This document shows positions 6,049 through 12,052 of a stretch of 12,052 nt of DNA, in pieces. The stretch's first letter is position 1; each line of letters opens with the position of its first letter. Made by a program: the position numbers and the translations under genes. The stretch is from positions 1 to 12,052 of the forward strand of contig CALKOE010000024.1 of assembly GCA_938091985.1 (NCBI GenBank). The letters are read 5' to 3'. This DNA comes from an uncultured Acidimicrobiales bacterium (GTDB lineage Bacteria > Actinomycetota > Acidimicrobiia > Acidimicrobiales > Aldehydirespiratoraceae). The notes under the pieces are model-generated. The model was not told the origin of the DNA. It made no database searches and worked only from the letters and a program-made list of their open reading frames with translations.

Positions 6049-7218
6049 CTACCAGGCGGCCGCGAGGCCCGCGAGAATTCGCGGAACCCACAGGTCATAC
6101 ATCGAGTCTTCGCCATAGCTCTCGTTGTTCAACACGGCGATGCTCATCAGCTGCTGTACCGCCAACGCCCGATACGTCGCATCGACGACCGCTCGGAATT
6201 CGTCTCCATCGATGTCGCGGCCGAGACCACGCGCGACCTCGAGATAGCCGTCGACCAGTGCGGTGCGGCTCGAACTCAGCTCGACCGACAGGCTGCTCGA
6301 GAGCAAGTAGCCCACGTCGTAGGCCGGATGCGCATGGCCGACCAGCGCCCAGTCGAGCAAGACAACCTGGCCGTCGGAGCGGTAGAGGATGTTGTCGGAA
6401 CGAGGATCGCCGTGGATCATCGTGAGCTTCTCGTTGACGGCGGCCACGTCGGCTGGGAAACGATCGAGGGCATCGTGGATCAACGCGACGTGGTCGTCAG
6501 TCATCCAGTCGTGCCAGCGCGCTTGAGCCAATGCCAGACAACGTTTGCGTCCGACCGTTTGATACAGACCTGGCGTGGTCGTGACGATCGGCCGGAAGAT
6601 CTCATCACCCTCGAGCGTCTGATCGCCCCAGAACGCCGTATGAACGGTCGCCAGCTCGGTCAGGGCGGCGGCGATCTGACCATCGTCTGGCGGCGACTTC
6701 ATGTCGTAGACGGTGCTGTCGGCTCCGAGGTCCTCGATGAGCAACGCGTAGCGGCGCTTTGTGGCCCGCATGAACTTCGTGACATCACTCGTGATCGCGA
6801 GCTGCACCCGGTCGGGCAAGGCGTCGACGAGGCGCGAGGTGAGCGGCCCGGTGTTGCGGGCGCCCTTCTCGTCGTAGGCCGCGCCCAGAAAGGTCGGAGT
6901 CGGACACGGCATCCGGTGAGCGAAGCGTTGGTAGAAACGAATCTCGCGGGCGTAGGCGTCGAACTGTTCGAGCATCCCGCGTGTCTGGCGATCCGCCGTA
7001 GGGAACTTCGCGATCACCGATACCGGGCCGTCCTCAGTGCCCTCATAAGAGAGGTCAACCCGAACCGTGTCGCCAGTGAAGCCGGTGCCACCCCCGGTCA
7101 GGGAACGGACCTTGACGGACGAAACGCGCCCGGCCGGGAGAGCACCCGCGCCGCGCATGGCGTCAGTGATCCACTCAGGGCTCAGGTCCGCGGGGGATGC
7201 AGGAATGAACGCAGGCAC
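6049..7218 (-). CDS. Phosphotransferase family protein (APH/choline kinase-like fold)
   Basis: The 389-residue protein has the kinase-like core of the aminoglycoside phosphotransferase family (PF01636): a Gly-rich stretch TGGGTGFTGD at 41-50, a candidate ATP-binding lysine K71 (VIAKFP), the catalytic loop HGDPRSDN at 269-276 with D271 and N276, and the metal-binding DW at 289-290. The opening AFIPASPADLSPEWITDAMR is typical of the phosphotransferases found beside acyl-CoA dehydrogenases and catabolic genes in actinobacteria (ACAD10-like kinase domains), so antibiotic resistance is unlikely. The phosphate acceptor is unknown. GTG 7218 is chosen because the conserved sequence starts there and a TACGCT hexamer lies upstream; ATG 7251 would add 11 residues. 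Neither has a good ribosome site. It converges on the SnoaL-like gene with three bases between stops and is divergent from the phosphotriesterase-family gene. Confidence 0.9.
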   Translation of the reverse strand: MPAFIPASPADLSPEWITDAMRGAGALPAGRVSSVKVRSLTGGGTGFTGDTVRVDLSYEGTEDGPVSVIAKFPTADRQTRGMLEQFDAYAREIRFYQRFAHRMPCPTPTFLGAAYDEKGARNTGPLTSRLVDALPDRVQLAITSDVTKFMRATKRRYALLIEDLGADSTVYDMKSPPDDGQIAAALTELATVHTAFWGDQTLEGDEIFRPIVTTTPGLYQTVGRKRCLALAQARWHDWMTDDHVALIHDALDRFPADVAAVNEKLTMIHGDPRSDNILYRSDGQVVLLDWALVGHAHPAYDVGYLLSSSLSVELSSSRTALVDGYLEVARGLGRDIDGDEFRAVVDATYRALAVQQLMSIAVLNNESYGEDSMYDLWVPRILAGLAAAW

Positions 7219-7226
7219 TGTCGTGA

Positions 7227-7232
7227 AGCGTA
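7227..7232 (-). promoter_or_regulatory. Tentative -10 element (TACGCT) for the phosphotransferase gene
   Basis: On the minus strand this reads TACGCT, matching TANNNT, eight bases before GTG 7218. It has the same geometry as the element before the Lrp-type gene. If ATG 7251 is the true start, this hexamer lies inside the gene and has no meaning. Confidence 0.3.
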
Positions 7233-7275
7233 ACGCGTCGACTCGATTCATTCGGCCGACGAGACCGGCGTCACA

Positions 7276-7281
7276 TACCTT
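7276..7281 (+). promoter_or_regulatory. Candidate -10 element (TACCTT) for a leaderless phosphotriesterase-family gene
   Basis: TACCTT fits TANNNT and is exactly six bases before GTG 7288. The gene has no Shine-Dalgarno. The hexamer-to-start spacing is identical to that at 1743-1755. No clear -35 is present. Confidence 0.55.
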
Positions 7282-7287
7282 GATCTC

Positions 7288-8280
7288 GTGACCTCTCCCG
7301 CCGAGACAACCATTCAAACCGTGACCGGCCCGATCACAAGTGCCGAACTGGGCCGAACCTTGATGCACGAGCATCTGGCAATCGGATATCCCGGCTGGGA
7401 GGCGGCCACCGATGAGCCGTTCGATCGAGCTGAGGCCGTTCGCGTCTGCGTCGACCACGTCGAGTCGTTGAAGGACCTCGGCTACTCGTCGATGATCGAC
7501 CCGTGCCCGAACGATCTGGGGCGAGACATCGAACTGATGGTCGCCGTCGCAGAAGCGACGGGGTTCAACATCATCTGCGCGAGCGGGCTCTACAAGGAGC
7601 ACGAGGGCGGCCACGCCCACTGGGCGTTCCGCTCTCGCTTCGAGGATGTGAGCGCGGTGATGACCGACCTCTTCGTTGCCGAACTCACCGACGGCATCGG
7701 CTCGACCGGCGTGCGCCCCGGCATCATCAAAGTCGGCACCGGCCTCAACGACCTCACTTCGCATGAGGCAGCGGTCTTTGCTGCGGCGGCCAGCGCTGCC
7801 TCAGCGACCGGCACGCCGATCACGACCCACACCGAAGACGGAACGCTCGGCGATCGTCAGCAGGCCGTGCTGACCGAGGCCGGCGTCGACGCACACCGCA
7901 TCGTGATCGGGCACTCGTGCGGGTCGACCGATCTCGACTATCACCTTCGAATCGCCAATGGCGGGAGCTACCTCGGGTTCGACCGCTTCGGCATCCCTTC
8001 TGTGTCCGACGACGAACGGGCGGCATCGCTGGCCCGGTTGGTGTCGGCCGGCGCCGGTGACCGGATCGTCGTCTCCCATGATTCGGTGTGGTGCTGGAAG
8101 GGCAATCCATGGCCCGTGGCGCTCCGTGGCCGGATCGCCGAGCAGTTCGTGCCGACCCGGTTCGACACCGAGATCATTCCGAAGCTCACGGAGCTCGGGG
8201 TCACCGATGAGGCGATCCACCGGCTCACCCACGACAATCCCCGCAACTACTTCGAGGGCGCGCCCCTCCCCGGACTATGA
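7288..8280 (+). CDS. Phosphotriesterase-family metal-dependent hydrolase
   Basis: The protein has 330 residues, the normal length for the phosphotriesterase (PTE, PF02126) family of binuclear-metal TIM-barrel hydrolases. All six expected ligands can be placed: H27 and H29 (LMHEHL), the lysine that is carbamylated in PTE at K148 (IIKVG), H181 (THTEDGT), H209 (GHSCGSTD) and D265 (VVSHDS). The end HDNPRNYF matches the family's C-terminal motif. Most relatives are lactonases or esterases of unknown natural substrate; organophosphate hydrolysis is a rare side activity and should not be assumed. There is no signal peptide, so it is likely cytoplasmic. The GTG start lacks a ribosome site but sits six bases after a -10-like hexamer. 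It is followed after one base by the nitroreductase gene and is divergent from the phosphotransferase. Confidence 0.93.
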   Translation: MTSPAETTIQTVTGPITSAELGRTLMHEHLAIGYPGWEAATDEPFDRAEAVRVCVDHVESLKDLGYSSMIDPCPNDLGRDIELMVAVAEATGFNIICASGLYKEHEGGHAHWAFRSRFEDVSAVMTDLFVAELTDGIGSTGVRPGIIKVGTGLNDLTSHEAAVFAAAASAASATGTPITTHTEDGTLGDRQQAVLTEAGVDAHRIVIGHSCGSTDLDYHLRIANGGSYLGFDRFGIPSVSDDERAASLARLVSAGAGDRIVVSHDSVWCWKGNPWPVALRGRIAEQFVPTRFDTEIIPKLTELGVTDEAIHRLTHDNPRNYFEGAPLPGL

Positions 8281-8281
8281 G

Positions 8282-9019
8282 ATGCCGATGACAAACGCCC
8301 CAGACCGACCGATCGCCGCCGACTCGATCGGACTGCTCGAAGGACTCACGACCACCCGGTCGATTCGGCGCTACACCGACGACCCGGTGCCCGATGAGGC
8401 CATGCGCGACATCATGTTCGCGGCCACCCGGGCGCCCAGCGGTTCGAACCGCCAACCGTTCCGCTTCATCGTGCTGCGCGACGGTGAGATCGCCGAGCAG
8501 GCGAAGGCCATCATCGGCCGAGGGGCCCGCGCGGTCTGGGCCGCAAAGCGCGAGAACGAGGGATATGACAAAGGCTCCGGCATCGACCCGGACTCGCCGA
8601 AGGCTCGTATGGCGCGCTCGATGGAGCGCTACGTCGACGACATGGAGAAGGTCCCCGTCCTGATCCTTCCGTGCTTTGTTCGGCACCGACCGGCCAACGC
8701 AACCGAGGGCGCCTCGGTCTATCCGGCCTGCCAGAACTTGCTCTTGGCGGCGCGCGGGCTCGGCTACGGCGGCGTCCTCACCATCTGGCACGCCTATGTG
8801 GAGGACGAACTCCGAGAGCTGCTCCAGCTTCCCGACGACGTGGTGATTGCGGCGACCATCACTCTCGGCAAGCCGGAAGGCAACCACGGGCCTGTGCGTC
8901 GAGTGCCACTCGGCGACCTCATCTACGACGGCGTGTGGGGCGACAACGCCGCATGGGCCGTGGACCCGTCCGGCACCCGCCACACGAGCGCCGGACCTCC
9001 CAAGCCCCCGCCGAGCTGA
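8282..9019 (+). CDS. Nitroreductase family FMN-dependent oxidoreductase
   Basis: This 245-residue protein begins with the nitroreductase FMN motif TTRSIRRYTDDPVP at about 23-36, then APSGSNRQPFRF at 51-62, and has GYGG at 161-164 and LGKPEG at 195-200. These are the residues that cradle FMN and its phosphate in the family (PF00881). Members are homodimers that use NAD(P)H to reduce nitro groups, quinones, enones or flavins; a few are dehydrogenases or dehalogenases. The physiological substrate cannot be read here. The start is ATG 8282, one base after the hydrolase stop, with an alternative ATG at 8288; neither has a ribosome site, so reinitiation after the upstream gene is likely. The last 15 residues form a Pro-rich tail. 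It converges with the next SDR, with seven bases between stops. Confidence 0.9.
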   Translation: MPMTNAPDRPIAADSIGLLEGLTTTRSIRRYTDDPVPDEAMRDIMFAATRAPSGSNRQPFRFIVLRDGEIAEQAKAIIGRGARAVWAAKRENEGYDKGSGIDPDSPKARMARSMERYVDDMEKVPVLILPCFVRHRPANATEGASVYPACQNLLLAARGLGYGGVLTIWHAYVEDELRELLQLPDDVVIAATITLGKPEGNHGPVRRVPLGDLIYDGVWGDNAAWAVDPSGTRHTSAGPPKPPPS

Positions 9020-9026
9020 CTCAGGC

Positions 9027-9959
9027 TCAGCCGGAGAACGACTCGCCGACCAGGGACTCCGACAGCGACCACAGCCGCTCGGCAGAATCGACATCGACTG
9101 CGTAGTCGGCCGGTTCGCCGAAGTCGGCGTTGTCGAGATATCGACCCCCGATGCCTTCGAGTGAGGGGGCCACCGCGGCCAAGACCGACGTGGCCGCGCC
9201 CTGCTCGATGGTCTTGAACTCGGGCAATCCGCCACCGTTGCCGGCTGCCTCACGGTCAGCGGCTCTGGCGCCGAGCTCCTCCATGTCGCCCTCGCCCATG
9301 TGGCGGGCCAGGTCCGTCATGATCATTCCCGGGTGCACCGCATTGCTGCGAACCCCGGCATCGGCCAGGCGACGGTCGAGCGCCACGGTGAACAGCACGT
9401 TCGCGGTCTTCGATTGCCCGTAGGCCTCGAACTTGTCGTAGGGACGGGTCTCGTAGTTCGGGTCGTCCCAGAGGATGTCGCTGAACCCGTGGCCGGCGCT
9501 CGACAAGTTGACGATGCGGCTCGGCGCGCCGGCTCGAAGTGCCGGCAGCAAGCGGTTGGTGAATACGAAGTGGCCGAGATGGTTGGTGCCGAACTGGGTT
9601 TCGAAACCATCCGCGGTTCGCCCCTCAGGCGTGAACATCACGCCGGCGTTGTTCACCAGAATCGAGATGGCGTCGTGACGGGCGAGGATCGCGTCGGCTC
9701 CCGCGCGGACCGTGGTCAGATCGCTGAGGTCGAACGGCTCGAACTCGAGCGACGCGTTCGGGTGGGCGGCCCGGATGGCCTCGATCGCCGCCTCGCACTT
9801 GTCGGCGCTGCGCCCACAGAGCACCACATGTGCCCCGGCAGACGCGAGGGCACGGGCGGTTTCCTGCCCGAGGCCGGTGGTTGCCCCGGTGACGACGGCA
9901 ACCGCCCCCGAGAGGTCGACTCCTGCGATCACATCGGACGTGGTGGTATCGAATGCCAT
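9027..9959 (-). CDS. SDR-family oxidoreductase (retinol dehydrogenase/WWOX-like)
   Basis: The 310-residue protein has TGATTGLG at 24-31 for NAD(P) binding, NNAG at 103-106, N126 in TNHLGHF, serines S153/S154, and the catalytic Y180/K184 pair in AYGQSKTAN. R50 at the end of the second strand (LCGRS) suggests NADP(H) preference. TNHLGHF, the long DDPNYETRPYDKFEAYGQSK segment before the active site and HPGMIMTDL afterwards are characteristic of the RDH11-14/WWOX-like SDR subfamily. Bacterial copies are common and their substrates are mostly unknown (lipophilic alcohols or aldehydes are typical of studied relatives). ATG 9959 is supported by GAGGAG nine bases upstream. An extension of the frame up to 10199 crosses the divergent promoter region and is not credible. 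It is transcribed divergently from the MFS-ABC fusion gene. Confidence 0.93.
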   Translation of the reverse strand: MAFDTTTSDVIAGVDLSGAVAVVTGATTGLGQETARALASAGAHVVLCGRSADKCEAAIEAIRAAHPNASLEFEPFDLSDLTTVRAGADAILARHDAISILVNNAGVMFTPEGRTADGFETQFGTNHLGHFVFTNRLLPALRAGAPSRIVNLSSAGHGFSDILWDDPNYETRPYDKFEAYGQSKTANVLFTVALDRRLADAGVRSNAVHPGMIMTDLARHMGEGDMEELGARAADREAAGNGGGLPEFKTIEQGAATSVLAAVAPSLEGIGGRYLDNADFGEPADYAVDVDSAERLWSLSESLVGESFSG

Positions 9960-10052
9960 GGGCCCAGGCTCCTCGGTTGAACAGAGTGTGTTGCTACCAC
10001 TCACAGGGCTAGGAACACCAGAGGTCGCCGGACTAGTGTACCCGTCTGCACT

Positions 10053-10064
10053 CCGGGTGCCCGG
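10053..10064. promoter_or_regulatory. Short GC dyad CCGGG-TG-CCCGG in the SDR/MFS-ABC divergent region
   Basis: This is a perfect 5+5 inverted repeat with a two-base centre, 41 bases before the GTG of the fusion gene, within the 146-base intergenic region 9960-10105. In GC-rich DNA such short dyads arise by chance. It is listed only as the clearest symmetric element in this region; no good -10/-35 pair was found. Confidence 0.2.
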
Positions 10065-10091
10065 TCGTACCGCCCGAGTGTCCGATTCTTC

Positions 10092-10097
10092 AGGGGG
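10092..10097 (+). promoter_or_regulatory. Ribosome binding site fixing the start of the MFS-ABC gene
   Basis: AGGGGG lies eight bases before GTG 10106. The frame is also open upstream, but no other candidate start has a comparable site, so this decides the start. Confidence 0.65.
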
Positions 10098-10105
10098 ATT
10101 TGAGG

Positions 10106-12052
10106 GTGAGCGAAACCGAGCCAGCAGCCGAGTCAGCGCGGTCATTGACCGCGACCGTGCTGGACGAAGAGGCGTCCCGACAGGCCGCTCAAGCCGCACG
10201 TTCGAAGGACGTGCTCTTCGCCGACGATCTCCTCCCCGGGGTCGGTTCGGAGGAGATGAGCCTCAAGGCAGGATTCGCCAAGGGCGGCTCCTTCACCTTC
10301 TTCGTCCTCCTCGCCCTCAACTCGATGGACGAGCTCGAAGGCGCCGCAGTCAGCATCCTCGGCCCCGACATCGGTGAGACATTCGGTGTCTCCGACGGCG
10401 CCATCACTCAGATCTCCGTCGCCTCGATCGTGTTCTTCGTGCTCGGTGCCGGTCCGATGGGCTATCTGGCCGACCGCTACAAGCGCGGCCCGATCGTCGG
10501 CCTCGCCAGCCTTGCCTTCGCCTTCTTCGCGTTCCTCGGTGGTCTCGCCGTCAACGCGTTCATGTTCTTCTGGACTCGCTTCTTCACGGGCCTGTCGAAA
10601 GCCAACACGCTCACCGTCCACTCGACGTTGCTCGCCGATGCGTATCCGATTGCGATCCGCGGTCGCATGTATTCGCTCAACGCTGCGGTCGGTCGTGTCT
10701 TTGCCGCCGCCAGTCCTGTGCTCGTCGGCGGCATCGCCGTGTGGGCCGGCGGAGTCGAAGGCTGGCGCTGGGCCTACTTGTTGCTCGGACTCCCGGTGGC
10801 CATCCTCGCCATCCTCGCCTTCTTCATCCCCGAGCCCGAACGTGGCCAATGGGAGAAGAAGGACGTGCTCGGCCACAGCTTCGGCAGCGACACCGAGGAG
10901 ATTCCGATCTCCGTTGGTGCCGCGTTCAACCGGATCGGGCGGATCGACACCGTTCGCTCGATGACCGTCGGCCTCGCGGCCATCGGTTTCGCGCTCTTCC
11001 CCGCGGCTTCAATCCAGTCGTTCTTCCTCGAAGAAGAGTTCGGTCTCGATGCCCTCGAGCGCGGCTACGCGGTCGCGCCGACCGGGCTGATGATCGTCTT
11101 CTTCCTGCCCTTCATCGGCAGTCGGTTCGACCGCACCTTCCGGAAGGCGCCCGACAAGGCGCTGCGTATCATCGGCGCCCTACTCATCCCGGTGGGCATC
11201 CTCATCCCGATCCAGTACTCGATGCCCAACGTCTGGCTCTTCGCCATCATGGCGACGCTGTCGGGCACGTTCATGGGTGCGGCGTTTGCGATGATCCAGC
11301 CCTCCATCCAGGGCGTCGTCCCCTACCGCCTTCGCGGCATGGGCACCGCGATCATCACGTTCTTCATGGTCGCCATCGGTGGTCTCGGCGGCGGCCTGCT
11401 GAGCGGCTTCCTCCAGGACGAATGGGGCGAGCGCTTCGCGATCACCGCGTTGGCCATCTTCGCGATGCCGATCGGCGGCTACAACATCATGAAGGGCAGC
11501 CGCGCCATCCGCCGCGACCTCTCGCTCGTCGTCGAAGAGCTCCAGGAAGAGCAGGCCTACTACGACCTCGTCTCCAACGAGACCGACATCCCCGTGATGC
11601 AGGTCAACCACGTCGACTTCAGCTACGGCCAGGTGCAGGTGCTGTTCGACGTGTCCTTCGACGTGGCGAAGGGCGAAACACTCGCTCTCCTCGGCACCAA
11701 CGGTGCTGGCAAGTCCACGATCCTGAAGGTGATCGCCGGCCTCGAAACCCCCGAGCGTGGCGTGGTCCGCTACCACGGCAAGACCTGCACGTTCGCAAGC
11801 CCCGAGGTACGAGCCGAGCTGGGCATCCAGATGCTGCCCGGCGGCAAGGGCGTGTGGCCGAGCCTCACCATCGGCGACAACCTCGAGGTCGGTGCGTATC
11901 AGTACCGCAAGGATCCGGCCGATGTCCGCCGTCGGATCGATCATGTGCTCGAGCTGTTCCCGGCCCTCTCCGACCGCCTCGAAGAACGTGCCGGCGACCT
12001 GTCGGGTGGTCAGCAACAGATGCTGGCCCTCGCCCGCGTCATGCTCCACGAC
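10106..12052 (+). CDS. MFS permease fused to a LivF-type ABC ATPase (3' end beyond window)
   Basis: One uninterrupted frame of 649 codons runs to the window edge. Residues 1-60 are hydrophilic. About 61-462 form a 12-helix MFS permease, with the motif A-like loop GYLADRYKRG at 119-128, a matching loop in the second half (GSRFDRTFRK, 338-347), a TRFFTGLSKAN helix at 157-167 and IRGRMYS at 184-190. A charged helical linker (about 465-492) leads to an ABC ATPase from about 497: FSYGQVQVLFDVSF, Walker A GTNGAGKST at 530-538, MLPGGKGVWPSLTIGDNLEVGAY at about 576-598 and signature LSGGQQQ at 632-638. The PGG(K/R)GV(W/F)PSLT block is typical of LivF/LivG ATPases of branched-chain amino acid importers. 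Walker B, the H-loop and the stop lie outside. The linker holds no stop or ribosome site, so the fusion is genuine in this sequence. The transported substrate and any partner permease are unknown. Confidence 0.9.
   Translation, partial: MSETEPAAESARSLTATVLDEEASRQAAQAARSKDVLFADDLLPGVGSEEMSLKAGFAKGGSFTFFVLLALNSMDELEGAAVSILGPDIGETFGVSDGAITQISVASIVFFVLGAGPMGYLADRYKRGPIVGLASLAFAFFAFLGGLAVNAFMFFWTRFFTGLSKANTLTVHSTLLADAYPIAIRGRMYSLNAAVGRVFAAASPVLVGGIAVWAGGVEGWRWAYLLLGLPVAILAILAFFIPEPERGQWEKKDVLGHSFGSDTEEIPISVGAAFNRIGRIDTVRSMTVGLAAIGFALFPAASIQSFFLEEEFGLDALERGYAVAPTGLMIVFFLPFIGSRFDRTFRKAPDKALRIIGALLIPVGILIPIQYSMPNVWLFAIMATLSGTFMGAAFAMIQPSIQGVVPYRLRGMGTAIITFFMVAIGGLGGGLLSGFLQDEWGERFAITALAIFAMPIGGYNIMKGSRAIRRDLSLVVEELQEEQAYYDLVSNETDIPVMQVNHVDFSYGQVQVLFDVSFDVAKGETLALLGTNGAGKSTILKVIAGLETPERGVVRYHGKTCTFASPEVRAELGIQMLPGGKGVWPSLTIGDNLEVGAYQYRKDPADVRRRIDHVLELFPALSDRLEERAGDLSGGQQQMLALARVMLHD

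Noticed and set aside
6049..7218. Aminoglycoside resistance gene
   Set aside because: The fold is shared, but the N-terminus and context match catabolic-cluster phosphotransferases, not known drug-modifying enzymes.
7219..7764. N-terminal extension of the phosphotransferase frame up to 7764
   Set aside because: It would run antisense through the phosphotriesterase-family gene; the recognisable protein starts at 7218 or at most 7251.
7288..8280. Dedicated organophosphate-degrading enzyme
   Set aside because: Family membership and metal ligands are clear, but most relatives are lactonases or of unknown activity; nothing here specifies phosphotriester substrates.
9015..9031. GCTGA-N7-TCAGC dyad between the nitroreductase and SDR stops, as a bidirectional terminator
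   Set aside because: It has only five base pairs, no T-run on either side, and the symmetry comes largely from the two stop codons themselves.
9960..10199. N-terminal extension of the second SDR
   Set aside because: It crosses the divergent promoter region and overlaps the fusion gene; ATG 9959 has a good ribosome site and the usual SDR start.
10142..10876. Minus-strand open frame opposite the MFS domain, rich in Glu, Asp and Gly
   Set aside because: It is antisense to 12 well-formed membrane helices; the charged composition is the mirror of hydrophobic codons.
11180..12049. Minus-strand open frame opposite the MFS/ABC junction
   Set aside because: It is a shadow frame; the plus strand carries Walker A and the ABC signature in the correct order and spacing.

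Overview
The window is GC-rich and gene-dense, with GTG starts, very short intergenic gaps, strong G/C third positions and several genes that look leaderless. The gene families (phosphotransferase-like kinase, amidohydrolase_2, classical SDRs, SnoaL-like protein, LivF-type ATPase) suggest a high-GC actinobacterium. My best guess is a member of Acidimicrobiia (Ilumatobacter-like), inferred from gene content only. I see no tRNA, rRNA, CRISPR array, IS element or phage gene.

Layout, left to right. (1) Positions 1-1641, minus strand: an Lrp/AsnC regulator, a beta-hydroxyacid dehydrogenase (3-hydroxyisobutyrate dehydrogenase type) and the first 71 codons of a carboxymuconolactone decarboxylase-family protein that runs off the left edge. 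(2) 1755-2009, plus: a small DUF6356-type protein, divergent from the Lrp gene and sharing its stop-codon bases with the next gene. (3) 2006-3085, minus: a TauD/TfdA-family Fe(II)/2-oxoglutarate oxygenase. (4) 3253-6045, plus: an amidohydrolase, an SDR and a SnoaL-like protein, tightly packed as an operon and divergent from the oxygenase. (5) 6049-7218, minus: an APH/choline-kinase-like phosphotransferase. (6) 7288-9019, plus: a phosphotriesterase-family hydrolase and a nitroreductase, probably co-transcribed. (7) 9027-9959, minus: a second SDR, of the retinol dehydrogenase/WWOX-like type. (8) 10106 to the right edge, plus: a single open frame joining a complete 12-helix MFS permease to a LivF-type ABC ATPase; it is cut by the window end before Walker B.

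The theme is accessory small-molecule catabolism: hydrolases, dehydrogenases, an oxygenase, a flavin reductase, a kinase-like protein and a transporter. No substrate can be named from sequence alone. The most unusual object is the MFS-ABC fusion. Next are the set of candidate leaderless promoters, the dyad-symmetric sites in the divergent promoter regions, and an amidohydrolase with a His-rich repeat at its N-terminus and Glu where the family's catalytic His is expected. No stretch longer than about 170 bases lacks a gene.
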